The notes: generated by a model from the sequence alone, not told the origin. Shown: positions 44,303 to 56,514, counted from the stretch's first letter. The stretch: DNA of 64,000 bases from Thermoanaerobaculia bacterium (GCA_030429235.1 JAUIDB010000021.1:1-64000), one strand, 5' to 3'. Program-made: numbers and translations.

Positions 44303-45601
44303 TCAACCGGAGGAGCGCAGTTCGAGACCACCGACCACCAGAGTGGGCGCCCCGAGCAGGCCGCCGAGCGGAAGGAACGCCAGGTCTCGTCCAATGGCAT
44401 TGATGCCTCGCAGAAAGGCACCGATCGCGCCGTGGAGATAGGCCCCCGCCACCGGCTGGACTGCTCGTCCGGCCTCGAGAGAGAACCCACTCACCGGGAG
44501 CGCGAAGCGGCCCGCCTGCCAGTCGACGGATGCCGGCGACGGCGCCTCGACCAGATAGTAGCCTCGCGCTACTGCCGCCACCAGGTCAGCGACCCGAGGC
44601 GCTTCGGGCGGTGGTTCGATGTAGAGGTGACTCGGTCCGACGCTCGGTAGATCGCGCCAGCCTGGACGCTGCATCGAACCCAATCCCAGACCGGCCGGGT
44701 CGTCCCGCCAGTCGCCCAAGGGGGGTCCGGCGGTACCATCCTGCAGCAGGACCCGGCGCCCGGTCGGAACCCCCTCACCATCGACCGGTGAAGCCAGCAG
44801 CCCACCGACGAGTCGGCCGTCGTCCACGATCGTCAGTTGCGAGCTGGCCAGGACTCCCCTGCGATCCACCAAACCACGGCAGCGTTCCGACGCCGAGGGA
44901 CCGACGAAGAGCGGTAGCAGGGAAGCCAGGAGCTGCGCCGAAACCGCAGGTCCGAGGACCATCTCACACCGGTCCTTGGCCGGGACGCGACCCTGCACCC
45001 GCACGACGAGCCGATCGATCAACTGCTGTGCCAACCGTAGCGGTTCGAAGAGTCCCACCGCTCGGGCCGCTCCTTCGAGCGTGACCTGAGCGCCCTTCCA
45101 GCTCGCCTCCAGCCTGAGACGGGCCAGGCGCTGACGCCACTCGACCTCGATCCCGGTCGACGAGATGAGAAGCGACTCCGAGGAGCCGTCGTCCAGTCGG
45201 GCCGACTCGATCCGGGATCCGGAGAGTTCGGCCGCCAGAGCCCGCTCGACGCCGGCCACGAGTTCCCGCGCCTCGACTTCTCCGACCAGCGGAGCGTCGA
45301 GTCCCTCCGGCCGGGTCCAGGTGGGGGGAACCCGCAGTTCCGGCAGCACGAGCGCGTAGCCATCGGGCGTGGGCCATTCCAGATCGGGAGTCGGGCGCCC
45401 GATCCCGGCCGAGAAAAACGAGCACCGTGCGTCGCCCGCACGGACGGCCCATCCGAGCTCTCGCCGCGTCTGGGTCGAGTGGGAGCCGATCTCGCGCCGG
45501 TAGCTCCGGCCTCGACCCTGTTTGCAATAGACCTCTACCGTGCTCAACCCACTGTCGCGCAGCGCATCGAGGACGTCGAACGCCGCGACCAGCTCACTCA
45601 T
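44303..45601 (-). CDS. tldE: TldE/PmbA-like subunit of the TldD-TldE protease
   Basis: A 432-residue TldE-family protein. The start at 45601 overlaps the tldD stop by 8 bp; a 15-residue longer form is possible. It lacks HExxxH as TldE subunits do. It has the domain pattern of an N-terminal alpha/beta region followed by a beta-barrel, with LLISSTGIEVEWRQ, the family ASSQLTIVDDGR stretch, and the C-terminal glycine-rich GAIGAFLRGINAIGRDL. With TldD it forms a heterodimeric metalloprotease that trims unfolded or small peptides. TldE contributes structure and part of the active site. No RiPP precursor gene was seen nearby. Confidence 0.85.
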   Translation of the reverse strand: MSELVAAFDVLDALRDSGLSTVEVYCKQGRGRSYRREIGSHSTQTRRELGWAVRAGDARCSFFSAGIGRPTPDLEWPTPDGYALVLPELRVPPTWTRPEGLDAPLVGEVEARELVAGVERALAAELSGSRIESARLDDGSSESLLISSTGIEVEWRQRLARLRLEASWKGAQVTLEGAARAVGLFEPLRLAQQLIDRLVVRVQGRVPAKDRCEMVLGPAVSAQLLASLLPLFVGPSASERCRGLVDRRGVLASSQLTIVDDGRLVGGLLASPVDGEGVPTGRRVLLQDGTAGPPLGDWRDDPAGLGLGSMQRPGWRDLPSVGPSHLYIEPPPEAPRVADLVAAVARGYYLVEAPSPASVDWQAGRFALPVSGFSLEAGRAVQPVAGAYLHGAIGAFLRGINAIGRDLAFLPLGGLLGAPTLVVGGLELRSSG

Positions 45602-46979
45602 CGGAGCCACCTCGACGATCGCTGCCACTCCCACTTGCGCTCGCAATCGGAGCGGCCTCGATCAGAATCGGCGGAGCGGAGGCCCAGACCGGGAGCCGCT
45701 GGCCACCCTTGGCGCACCAACCCGCCCCCGCCGAAGTGGACTCGCCACCGACCGCGACCACGCGCGCCAGAAGGTCGGCGACCCGGGCCCGCACCGAGAA
45801 TCGCCCCACCGGTTCACCGAACCGTCCGTCATCGATCCTGCGCCCAAAGGGGAAGGAGACCTCGAAGACCCCGGTGTGGGGGTCCAGCTGTCCGCGGTCC
45901 GCCTCGGCCGCAAACAGTCCACTCTCCACCGAGCCCACGAGGTCCTCGAGGCTCCCCTCTCCCGGCAAGAGTTCGAGGTAGGTCGACCGTGGACCGGGCG
46001 ACTGGTGGCGATCCGACCGTCGGCCGGCTCCCGGTTCGAGCCGCTCGAACCGTTCGGCTGCCGCCCGATCGGCCAGGAGCTGCTCGACGACTCCATCCCG
46101 CAGGAGCCATCGCCGAACGACCGGAGTTCCTTCGTCATCGACCTCGCGCCGCACCCCCTCCGGAGCCGCCGAGGGATCGTCGACCACGGAGACCAACGAC
46201 GCCGCCAACTCGATCCCCAACGCCGCTTCGGGCGTCCCGGTCAGAGCCAGGGTATCGGCCTCGAGGGCGTGAGCGACGGCTTCGTGGAGCACCACTGCGG
46301 CGGCATGACTACCGAGCAGCAGCGTGCAGCGGCCAGCCGAAGGCGGCGGCGCCTCGCGAGCCCGAAACCCCGCCACCAACCGGTCCGCGATGCCGGACAC
46401 GGCTTCGGCGAGCGGACCACAGTGTAGAGCCCCCAGGCGATGCCAAGGGGTCTCGAGCCGGAGGCTGGCAAAATCTTCCCGCTGGACCGGCGCCACCACC
46501 CGTGGCCCGACCACCAGCGAGTCCCGCCGGTGCCGCCGCACCGTGAGGTGCAGCGGAAAAGCCACCCGCCGCTGACGCAACGCCGCACCGAGCCAGGATG
46601 GGAAGCGCACCAGATCCTCGAGCATCTCCTCGTCCACCTCGGTCTCGGTGCGGCGTGCGAGGTCGAGGTCCGGCAGCGGAAAGGCGGTTCGTGGATAGGC
46701 TCGCGCGACGCGCCGGATCGCGTCGCGCAGACCTTCCCGGGGAAAACCATCACGGGTCGCCGACCATTCCTCGCCGTCCCGCAGGAGCCGCACCGCTAAG
46801 CCGCTCTCGCGCCAGCAGCGCACTCCCGGAGGCTCCCCTTCGGGAGGAATCTCCCACAGCGTAGACCGCTCGAAGAGGGCATCTACGACATCGTGGGGGC
46901 GCTCGGCGAGCAGCGACAGGGCTCGGGAGACGGAGGCGGCATCGAGCCCAGAGAACGGCATGGTGGTCGATTCTGACAT
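45594..46979 (-). CDS. tldD: TldD-like metalloprotease subunit
   Basis: A 461-residue protein whose HExxxH zinc motif reads [12 protein letters not shown], the TldD hallmark. The surrounding [10 protein letters not shown], an upstream [11 protein letters not shown] segment, and a C-terminal [14 protein letters not shown] region fit the family, though several TldD signature stretches are less conserved than in enterobacterial TldD. The start at 46979 is one of two close ATGs (the other is 46961). It overlaps tldE by 8 bp, supporting a heterodimer. It is divergent from the pccB-type carboxylase gene. No RiPP precursor or cyclodehydratase is nearby. Confidence 0.85.
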   Translation of the reverse strand: MSESTTMPFSGLDAASVSRALSLLAERPHDVVDALFERSTLWEIPPEGEPPGVRCWRESGLAVRLLRDGEEWSATRDGFPREGLRDAIRRVARAYPRTAFPLPDLDLARRTETEVDEEMLEDLVRFPSWLGAALRQRRVAFPLHLTVRRHRRDSLVVGPRVVAPVQREDFASLRLETPWHRLGALHCGPLAEAVSGIADRLVAGFRAREAPPPSAGRCTLLLGSHAAAVVLHEAVAHALEADTLALTGTPEAALGIELAASLVSVVDDPSAAPEGVRREVDDEGTPVVRRWLLRDGVVEQLLADRAAAERFERLEPGAGRRSDRHQSPGPRSTYLELLPGEGSLEDLVGSVESGLFAAEADRGQLDPHTGVFEVSFPFGRRIDDGRFGEPVGRFSVRARVADLLARVVAVGGESTSAGAGWCAKGGQRLPVWASAPPILIEAAPIASASGSGSDRRGGSDE

Positions 46980-47076
46980 AGAGTACAGGGCCTCCGACGG
47001 CCGGGCGCGCCACCCTCTCTGGCCCCGGCCAATCGAGCGGCGCGTAGCTCGCCCTCCCACTCTCGAGGAGAATCAG

Positions 47077-48636
<1,560 letters not shown>

Positions 48637-48655
48637 GCCACGATCGGGCTCGGAT

Positions 48656-48661
48656 TTGACA
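48656..48661 (+). promoter_or_regulatory. Candidate -35 (TTGACA) upstream of the H1-like gene
   Basis: A perfect TTGACA -35 lies in the 83-bp gap after pccB, with GATGCT 17 bp downstream as a weak -10. GAGCC/GGCTC forms a small hairpin just upstream. The leader of about 29 nt contains AGAGGAAAGGA before the GTG at 48720. Confidence 0.4.
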
Positions 48662-48719
48662 GGATTCACGGCCTGAGCGATGCTCCGAGGACGAATCTTC
48701 AAAGAGGAAAGGACCGAGT

Positions 48720-49016
48720 GTGCGCGAGCGAGACCGAGAACTACGACGACGACGGCACCGTCGCAAGAAGGCTCTGAAACGCCGGCGCCGCGAGGAGATC
48801 GCCGCCGCCCAGAAGCCCGCCCGGAAACGTGCTCCGGCCAAGAAGACGGCCTCCCGAAAGCCGGCTGCCAAGAAGGCAACGACCAAGACCAAGGCCCCCG
48901 CCAAGAAGGCCGCAACCACGAAGGCCCCCGCCAAGAAGACGACGGCCAAGAAGGCACCGGCTAAGAAGGCACCGGCCAAGAAGACCGCCGCCGGAGAGAG
49001 TACTGACGAGACCTGA
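48720..49016 (+). CDS. Histone H1-like Lys/Ala/Pro-rich DNA-binding protein
   Basis: A 98-residue highly basic protein from GTG at 48720, preceded by AGAGGAAAGGA. The N-terminal 35 residues are Arg-rich (RERDRELRRRRHRRKK); the rest consists of Ala-Pro-Ala-Lys-Lys units (APAKK, AAKKA, TTAKKAPAKK), like the C-terminal domain of eukaryotic histone H1 and bacterial H1-like proteins such as HctA/HctB and AlgP. It is expected to be disordered and to bind DNA or RNA electrostatically. The repeats come with matching nucleotide repetition around AAGAAGGC. It ends with an acidic GESTDET tail. Its role is unknown. Confidence 0.75.
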   Translation: MRERDRELRRRRHRRKKALKRRRREEIAAAQKPARKRAPAKKTASRKPAAKKATTKTKAPAKKAATTKAPAKKTTAKKAPAKKAPAKKTAAGESTDET

Positions 49017-49045
49017 CGGGCTCCTTCGCGACCTCTAGACCGATC

Positions 49046-49501
49046 ATGCACATCGCTCTTGCTGCCGACCACGCTGGCTTCGCCCTGAAGGAAGAAGTGC
49101 GTCGCGGCCTCGAAAAAGCAGGGCACCGGGTCGAGGACTTCGGCCCGGCGAGCGAGCAGAGGGTGGACTATCCAGACTTCGCGAGCGCGGTAGCCCGCGC
49201 CGTCGCCGGTCGAGAGGTCGAGCGGGGCATTCTCGTCTGCGGCACCGGGATCGGCATGGCCATCGCTGCCAACAAGGTCGCCGGAGTTCGAGCCGCCAAC
49301 TGCAACGACCTCTTCATGGCGGAGATGGCCCGCCGCCACAACGATGCGAACGTCCTCACGCTCGGAGCGCGAGTCATCGGTTCGGCCTTGGCCGAAGCGA
49401 TCGTGCAGGCATTCGTCGCAACCCCGTACGACGGTGGTCGCCACCAGGACCGCCTCGACAAGATCACTGCTCTCGAGGACTCTCCTTCGACCTGCAGTTG
49501 A
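49046..49501 (+). CDS. rpiB: Ribose-5-phosphate isomerase B
   Basis: A 151-residue LacAB/RpiB protein of standard length. It interconverts ribose-5-phosphate and ribulose-5-phosphate in the pentose phosphate pathway. ALAADHAGFALKEEV and the phosphate-binding GILVCGTGIGMAIAANKV (with catalytic Cys) are present. The adenine/ribose contact ARRHNDANVLTLGARV is also intact. The start at 49046 is 29 bp after the H1-like gene stop with no strong ribosome binding site. glyA follows 32 bp downstream, an arrangement common in bacteria (rpiB-glyA). Confidence 0.96.
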   Translation: MHIALAADHAGFALKEEVRRGLEKAGHRVEDFGPASEQRVDYPDFASAVARAVAGREVERGILVCGTGIGMAIAANKVAGVRAANCNDLFMAEMARRHNDANVLTLGARVIGSALAEAIVQAFVATPYDGGRHQDRLDKITALEDSPSTCS

Positions 49502-49533
49502 GGCCGACCGTTCTCGAGTGAAGGAGCACCCCG

Positions 49534-50775
49534 ATGGATCTGCGCCCCCTGTCTGTTGTCGACCCTGAGATTCAAGCCGTTCTCGATCAGGAGAAACGGC
49601 GGCAGAACGAGGGGATCGAGCTGATCGCTTCCGAGAACTTCGTCTCCGCCGCCGTACTCGAAGCCGCTGGGAGCGTGTTGACCAACAAGTACGCCGAGGG
49701 ATACCCAGGGAAACGCTACTACGGTGGTTGCGAGGTCGTCGATGTCGCCGAGCAACTAGCCATCGATCGGGCCCAGGCTCTGTTCGGAGCCGAACACGTC
49801 AACGTCCAGCCCCACTCGGGCACCCAGGCCAACACCGCGGTGTACTTCGGGTTCCTGAAACCCGGCGACAGACTGATGGGAATGGATCTGTCGTCAGGAG
49901 GGCATCTGACGCACGGGCATCGGCTGTCGTACTCGGGCCGCGACTTCGAGGTCGTCTCCTACGGCGTCGATCCGGAGACCGAGACCATCGACTACGACGC
50001 TCTCGAGGCCCGTGCCCGCGAGACCCGACCGCGCCTGATCATCGCTGGGGCTAGCGCCTACTCGCGCACCATCGATTTCGCCCGCTTTCGGGCGATCGCC
50101 GACACCGTCGATGCGCTCCTCATGGCCGACATGGCGCACATCGCCGGTCTGGTGGCGGCCGGCCTGCATCCCTCGCCGGTCCCACACTGTGACTTCGTGA
50201 CCACGACGACCCACAAGACCCTGCGGGGTCCGCGAGGCGGGTTGATCCTCTGTCGAGAGGAACACGCCAAGGCGATCGACCGGGCGGTGTTCCCCGGGCT
50301 CCAGGGCGGCCCGTTGATGCACATCATCGCCGCCAAGGCCGTCGCCCTCAAAGAGGCGGCGTCCGACGCGTTCCGCCACGACCAGCAGCGAGTGATCGAC
50401 AACGCGGCCGCCCTGGCCTCCGCCCTCGGCCAACGGGGCTGGCGAATCGTCTCGGGCGGCACCGACAATCACGTGTTCCTCGTCGACGTGTCATCGCGCG
50501 ACCTGACCGGCAAGATCGTCGAGAAGCGGCTCGACGAGGCGGGAATCACGGTCAACAAGAACACGATCCCCTACGACACCAAGTCACCGATGGTGGCTTC
50601 GGGAGTGCGCATCGGCACGGCCGCCGTCACGACCCGCGGCATGGACCCGGCCACGATGGACACGGTGGCCGACCTGATCGATCGGGCGCTGGAGATTCCC
50701 GAAGATCGACCGATCCCCAGTGCACTGCGCCAGGAGGTCAGAGACCTCTGTCAGCGGTTCCCGCTCTACGATTGA
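49534..50775 (+). CDS. glyA: Serine hydroxymethyltransferase
   Basis: A 413-residue PLP enzyme of normal SHMT length. It interconverts serine plus tetrahydrofolate with glycine plus 5,10-methylene-THF. [17 protein letters not shown] and [17 protein letters not shown] are the N-terminal signatures. The PLP lysine is in [14 protein letters not shown], and [14 protein letters not shown] and [12 protein letters not shown] follow. GAAGGAG precedes the ATG at 49534. It converges on folC, which makes polyglutamyl folate, linking one-carbon enzymes across the junction. serC is also in this window. Confidence 0.97.
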   Translation: MDLRPLSVVDPEIQAVLDQEKRRQNEGIELIASENFVSAAVLEAAGSVLTNKYAEGYPGKRYYGGCEVVDVAEQLAIDRAQALFGAEHVNVQPHSGTQANTAVYFGFLKPGDRLMGMDLSSGGHLTHGHRLSYSGRDFEVVSYGVDPETETIDYDALEARARETRPRLIIAGASAYSRTIDFARFRAIADTVDALLMADMAHIAGLVAAGLHPSPVPHCDFVTTTTHKTLRGPRGGLILCREEHAKAIDRAVFPGLQGGPLMHIIAAKAVALKEAASDAFRHDQQRVIDNAAALASALGQRGWRIVSGGTDNHVFLVDVSSRDLTGKIVEKRLDEAGITVNKNTIPYDTKSPMVASGVRIGTAAVTTRGMDPATMDTVADLIDRALEIPEDRPIPSALRQEVRDLCQRFPLYD

Positions 50776-50803
50776 CGAACGACAGCGTGGGCTGACGCGG
50801 GAA

Positions 50804-52089
50804 CTAGCCTTCCGCCACTGGGTCTTCCGTTCCCCAGGTCGAGAGTTCCACCGCGCGCGGCGGAACTCCGTAGAGCTGGGTCAGGAGAGGGCGTACGCAT
50901 CCCACCAGAAAGAGGGAACCCGCCACCACGAGGAGAGAGTCCTCTGCACCCGCGTCGGACTCCAGCATGCGCTTCAAGGCGATCCCGGGATCGTTCTCGA
51001 CCAGGAAGACCCTGGCCACCGAGGCGGCCAGAGCGTCCGGTGCCAGGGCCCGCGGCGAGGGAGGCTCCGTCAGTCCGACTCGACCAGCCCTCGAGGCCAG
51101 CGGAGCCAGAAGGTTCCCGACGTCCTTGTCTGCCAGCGCCCCGAACAGCAGGTCGTAGCGTTCCCCTGCGAGAGCCGCGGCCAGCGCCTCGGCGGCGGCC
51201 GGATTGTGAGCGCCGTCCAGGAGTACGGTCCGACCGGTGGGCAGTCGCACCCGTTCGAGACGCCCTGGATGACGGCAGTGCGACCAGGCAAGCACAGCAG
51301 AGTCGAGGTCGGGACTGTCCAGCCCCAGGGCAGGCAATCGCCGTGAGGCGGCCCAGGCCAAAGCGGCATTCTCCCGTTGGTGCCGCCCTTCGAAGGGGCT
51401 GTCCAGACCCCGCGGTAGGTCCTCGGCCACGACCAGCGTGGTACCCCGACGCCGCGCCTGATCCTCTAGGGTCCCCAGGGCTCCGACCTTCTGTCGAGCC
51501 GTCACCGCGGGGCGACCGGCTCTGAAGACTCCGGCCTTCTCGGCGGCGATCTCCTCCAGGGTCGAGCCTAGCCACTGGGTGTGGTCCAGGTCGATGGCCG
51601 AGACCACACTGAGGGAGCCGTCCACCGCGTTGGTGGCGTCGAGCCGTCCACCGAGACCCACCTCCAACACGACCAGGTCGACCGATTCCTGGTGAAACCA
51701 CCCCAGGGCCGCCGCGGTCATCGCCTCGAAGTAGGTGACCCGGGTATCAGAAGCCGCCAAGATCCCCTGCAGCAACTCGGTGAGCCGGGATGCGGCGATC
51801 GCGCGACCGTCGATCCGCAGCCGTTCCCGAGCCGACTCGAGATGGGGCGAGGTATAGAGCCCGACCCTGCTCCCGCCGGCCGAGGCGAGGGCCGCCAACA
51901 ACAGAGCCGTGGAACCCTTCCCGTTGGTGCCGGCGACGTGCACGACGGGAGCCGACGGCGTATCCCAACCGAGCTGGGCGAGAAGCCGTCGCATGGGCCC
52001 GAGACCGAGCCGCATATCGGACGGGGAGAGCGTCGCGAGCAGCCGGTCGAGAGCGGCCTCGGATTCCGTCGGCGACTCCGCCGAGCGGT

Positions 52090-52093
<4 letters not shown>
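50804..52093 (-). CDS. folC: Folylpolyglutamate synthase / dihydrofolate synthase FolC
   Basis: A 429-residue Mur-ligase-type ATPase. The GTG at 52093 is chosen because it overlaps the accD stop (GTGA); a TTG at 52114 would extend seven residues. The P-loop is HVAGTNGKGSTALLL. The family YTSPHLESARERLRIDG, EVGLGGRLDATNAV, IDLDHTQWLGSTLEEIAAEKAG and LDGAHNPAA segments are intact. It adds glutamate to dihydropteroate and to folates. The accD-folC order and overlap are common in bacteria. Confidence 0.96.
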
Positions 52094-52938
<845 letters not shown>

Positions 52939-52998
52939 GATTCAAGAAGCGAGCCGACCTGCGAGGGCGACCCGCCTGGGTTCGAGAGTCCGGCGACT

Positions 52999-53232
52999 CT
53001 AGACTTCGGCCTCGTCCTCGTCCTCTTCTGCGAGGTCGTTCGGGATATCGAGCCGCAGGCAGGCTGCGTCGTACATCTGGCGAGCCGCCTTCTTGGCGTT
53101 CTGAAGATCGGCGAGCGCCTCCTTCACCTTGGCGAGTTCCTCTTCGATCTGCCGATCGAGGTCCGCAATCTCCTGCTTGGTTACCTGTAGGGTGTTCTCG
53201 TAGAACTTGCGTTGCTGATCATTCAAGGCCAT
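52999..53232 (-). CDS. Small acidic coiled-coil protein of unknown function
   Basis: A 77-residue protein. The ATG at 53232 follows GGAGGA. Residues 5-55 form one long amphipathic helix with heptad spacing (TKQEIADLDRQIEEELAKV), then a cysteine-containing AACLRLDIPND turn and an acidic tail EEDEDEAEV. I recognise no family. It lies between accD and the kinase-TonB gene on the same strand; the 124 bp upstream to the kinase stop hold no gene. It may be a small scaffold or adaptor, by inference only. Confidence 0.75.
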   Translation of the reverse strand: MALNDQQRKFYENTLQVTKQEIADLDRQIEEELAKVKEALADLQNAKKAARQMYDAACLRLDIPNDLAEEDEDEAEV

Positions 53233-53355
53233 TCTCTCCTCCACTGACTCCTCGCGGGAGCATGTTGGTTATCCGGCCGGGTCGATTCGGGACGAGCCTC
53301 TCGGCGCGGACCACCAGAGGTCCGTCCACTCGGCCGGGGACACAGTTTGTAACAA

Positions 53356-56300
53356 TCAAAGCCTGAAAGGAATACTCAGGTTGAACCAGGTCTTTACCCG
53401 AACCCCTTCGATGGTGGCCGGTTGGAACCTCGCTCCTTCGGCCGCTCGCTGCGCCGCCTCATTGAGGCCGACGTTCTGCCGCACGCCCTGGACGATGCGA
53501 GTCTCCCGGACCGAACCGCTCTCGTCGACCAGTACGGCGACGACGACCGTTCCCTGGACCTTCATCCGTCGGGCCATCGGTGGGTACTCGGGCGTCTTGA
53601 TATTGAGCAGTCGCGGCGCCACCAGCCCCGGAGTCCCCATCTCGACCATCTGCCCCGTCGTGTACTTGGGAGCCTCCGGCTCCGGTTCCGGCTCGGGCTG
53701 GGGTGGAGGCTGTCGCACCGGTTCGGGCTCGGGCTCTGGTTCTGGCGTGGTTTCGGCGACCGCTTCGGAAGCCTCATCTGCCTCGGTCGGCTCCTCGACC
53801 TCCGGGGTCGGTTCCTCGGCCGCGGGCTGCGGGTCGGCAGCTGGTTCGAGCTCGGCATCGCCGGCGGCGGCCGCGGCGGCCTGTTGCTCTGCCTGCTCGG
53901 CGTTGCGGCGAGCCTCTTCGAGTTGTCGTTCGAGTTCCTGGCGCTCTTCGTCCAGGGCGGCATCCCGCTCCCTCACCTGCTCTTCGACGAGATCCTCGAG
54001 CGAAGCTTCCGGCGCCGTTTCAGGTTCCGCGGCGGCGGCTTCGTCTCCCTCGTCCCCTGTGGCCGGCGTCTCCGCATCGGCCTCCCCGTCGCCAGCGGAA
54101 GCATCGACTTCGCCGCCTTCGCTGGCTTCGGAAGTGGGAGTCACCGCCGGGGCAGGTGTCGTTACCGGTGCCTGCACAGGTGGAGTGACCGACTCGCCCC
54201 CCTCGGTCGTTCCTCGATTCATGGCGAACCAGACCACACCGGCAATCACCAGGAGGGCGGCCGCCAGGCCGAGCCACAAGCCAAGCGGCTTGCCGGTCTC
54301 GTCGTCCGCCACGGCTCCCCCCTTGGGCGGTACCGCCGGCACCGCTGCCGCCTTGGAACCGGTGCCCTCGACTGCGGCCGCCACGGGCGAAAGGTCCTGG
54401 GAGTCGTCCTCCGTCGCGAGTTCCCCGTAGACCGCCCGCATGTAGTCGGTGAGCGTCGCTTCGTTCGGGGTGGGCTTGAGCGAGTAGAGGATCGCCTCGA
54501 GTTCCTGCTGCATCTCGCCCGCGGTCTGATAGCGCTCGTCGGGATCCTTCGCCAGTGCCTTCGCCACCACGGCATCGAGTTCGGCCGAAACCTGGCCAGC
54601 GATGTCGCGTACTGCCCGCACGCGGCCTTCCCGAACCGATTCGAGAACGGAGATTTCACTCGCCCCGGAGAACAAGCGCTCGCCGGTGAGCATCTCGAAC
54701 AGCACCGCTCCCAACGAGAAGATGTCGGAGCGAGCGTCAACGACGCGTCCCCACGCCTGCTCGGGGGACATGTACTGGAGTTTCCCCTTGAGGGCGCCCA
54801 TCTGCGTCTTGCTCGCCTTGGCCACCGCCTTGGCGATGCCGAAGTCGCACAACTTGATGTCGCCGTCGAAGCTGACCAGCACGTTTTGGGGTGAAACGTC
54901 GCGGTGCACGAGGCCGAGATCACGATTGTCGAAGTCTCGCTTCCGATGGGCGTGGTCGAGCCCACTCGCCAAGCGAGAGGCAATCAGTACCGCCAGTCCC
55001 AAGGGCAGCGGTTTTCCTGCACTTCGACCATCGTTGAGGATCGAGCGCAAGTCCTTCCCCGCGATGTACTCCATCGCGATGTAGTAGTCCTCTTCGATCT
55101 TGCCGAGGTCGTAGATATGGACGATGTTCGGATGATTGAGCTGGGCGGCCAGTTTGGCCTCGTCGATGAACATGGTCAAGAAGTCCGGGCTATCCGTGAG
55201 ATGCGGCAGGATCCGTTTGATCGCCACGTTCTTCTGGAAGCCTTCGACGCCCTGCATCCGCGCCTTCCAGACCTCGGCCATGCCACCGACTGCAACCCGG
55301 TCGAGCAGGGTGTACTGGCCGAACTGCTGCCGTTCGGTCTGATCCTCCGCCTCGTCGGCGTCGGCGGCGACGTCGGGCTTGGCTGCCGGTTCCTTCCTCT
55401 CGGCCTCCTCGACCACGGCCTTCAGGGCCTCGCGGTCCAGCTTCTCGGTCGCGTCGAGTGAGGCGTCGGCGGCAGCAGACTTGGGCTTCGCGACCATGGT
55501 GGGAATATCCACCGCGGGCAGTTCCGGGGGTTTTTCCGGCAACTCGACGATCGGCATCCGCATGGTGCTGTAGACGTCGGCCTCGGACGGCACATCGCTC
55601 TTGGCGGCGGCGGGCGGCACCACCGGCTGGGGGGGCGGAGCGGGTTTCTTGGCCTTGGGCCGAGACGATCGACGCGGGGTCAGTCCGTCGACCAACGCAT
55701 CGACATCGGCGACCGAAGGTCGTGGCTTGCGCCGGGGGCGGGAAGCTAACTTCGGCGGTTCGACGACCGGTTCGGGCACAACCTCGATCTCGGGTTCCTG
55801 GGCCTTCGGCGGCGAAGCGGGCGACTTCGAAGGGGTTCGTACGACGCCGGAGAGCGTCTTGCTGATCAACGCGTCGACATCGCCACCCGCGGCGGGACGG
55901 CGCGGCTTCCGCCGCGGCTTCGGCGTGTCGAGCACGCCGGACAGAGTCTGTTCGAGTTTTCGATCGAGGTCCGAAGAGCCGCTCGACGCGGCAGGTCGGG
56001 GAGCTGCTGGAGCCGGAGGAGCCGGGGACGGGCTAGGGGGAGCCGGCTGACTGGGTTGGACTTCTCGCGCTGGGCCGGCGGCCTCGACCTCCTCCTCGAC
56101 CTCGGCGAGCATGTCTCCGAAGATGTCCTGGGACGTGAACTGGCCACCTTCCGAAGCGGCCTCAGCGGCCGCCTTCTCGACCGCCGCCCGAGACAGCCCC
56201 GACAGAATCCGCCGCACTCCGACTCTGATCTCCTCGTCGGATCCCGATGGATCGACCTGACCATCCGAACCGGCCACCTGCGCGCCGAGCACGACCACAC

Positions 56301-56514
56301 CTGGCCCTCCCGCGGCGCTCGAGAAACGACGCACCGCCGTAGCGTCTTCGCTACCCTCGGCCACGACAACCAGATCAGGAGAAGATTGGTCGGCCAGGAT
56401 TGCAGCCTCGTTGACCCCGCGACGGGTCTCGACGATCCACCCTTCCGCCTCGAGTGCGCTCGCCACGCGGCGGGCCCGCTCCTCCCTGCTATCGATGAGA
56501 ATGATCAAAGACAT
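53356..56514 (-). CDS. Ser/Thr protein kinase fused to a TonB C-terminal domain
   Basis: A 1052-residue inner-membrane protein. The ATG at 56514 follows AAGGGA. Residues 1-115 resemble a receiver (SLIILIDSREERARRVAS) but the phosphoacceptor site reads DLVVVAEG, so it is a pseudo-receiver. A Pro/Ala/Lys-rich linker carries repeated LSGV-TP motifs. An apparently active Hanks kinase spans about 405-680: VAVGGMAEVWKA, VAIKRI, HRDVSPQN (H about 537), CDFGIAKA, YMSPEQ. One helix is at about 743-764. A periplasmic Glu/Pro-rich, partly coiled-coil linker (about 765-945) leads to a TonB C-terminal domain (about 960-1052: TPEYPPMARRMKVQGTVVV, ending NLSIPFRL). TonB domains bind receptor TonB boxes. The pairing with a kinase suggests signalling or gated energy transfer. 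No ExbB-contacting SHLS-type helix was identified. Confidence 0.93.
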   Translation of the reverse strand: MSLIILIDSREERARRVASALEAEGWIVETRRGVNEAAILADQSSPDLVVVAEGSEDATAVRRFSSAAGGPGVVVLGAQVAGSDGQVDPSGSDEEIRVGVRRILSGLSRAAVEKAAAEAASEGGQFTSQDIFGDMLAEVEEEVEAAGPAREVQPSQPAPPSPSPAPPAPAAPRPAASSGSSDLDRKLEQTLSGVLDTPKPRRKPRRPAAGGDVDALISKTLSGVVRTPSKSPASPPKAQEPEIEVVPEPVVEPPKLASRPRRKPRPSVADVDALVDGLTPRRSSRPKAKKPAPPPQPVVPPAAAKSDVPSEADVYSTMRMPIVELPEKPPELPAVDIPTMVAKPKSAAADASLDATEKLDREALKAVVEEAERKEPAAKPDVAADADEAEDQTERQQFGQYTLLDRVAVGGMAEVWKARMQGVEGFQKNVAIKRILPHLTDSPDFLTMFIDEAKLAAQLNHPNIVHIYDLGKIEEDYYIAMEYIAGKDLRSILNDGRSAGKPLPLGLAVLIASRLASGLDHAHRKRDFDNRDLGLVHRDVSPQNVLVSFDGDIKLCDFGIAKAVAKASKTQMGALKGKLQYMSPEQAWGRVVDARSDIFSLGAVLFEMLTGERLFSGASEISVLESVREGRVRAVRDIAGQVSAELDAVVAKALAKDPDERYQTAGEMQQELEAILYSLKPTPNEATLTDYMRAVYGELATEDDSQDLSPVAAAVEGTGSKAAAVPAVPPKGGAVADDETGKPLGLWLGLAAALLVIAGVVWFAMNRGTTEGGESVTPPVQAPVTTPAPAVTPTSEASEGGEVDASAGDGEADAETPATGDEGDEAAAAEPETAPEASLEDLVEEQVRERDAALDEERQELERQLEEARRNAEQAEQQAAAAAAGDAELEPAADPQPAAEEPTPEVEEPTEADEASEAVAETTPEPEPEPEPVRQPPPQPEPEPEPEAPKYTTGQMVEMGTPGLVAPRLLNIKTPEYPPMARRMKVQGTVVVAVLVDESGSVRETRIVQGVRQNVGLNEAAQRAAEGARFQPATIEGVRVKTWFNLSIPFRL

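Noticed and set aside
44303-46979. TldD/TldE pair as part of a RiPP cluster
   Set aside because: No precursor peptide, cyclodehydratase or transporter gene is nearby; TldD/E is common in housekeeping proteolysis.
48820-49000. Short tandem repeats in the H1-like gene, at first sight CRISPR-like
   Set aside because: The repeats are imperfect, in frame, without unique spacers, and encode Ala-Pro-Ala-Lys-Lys units.
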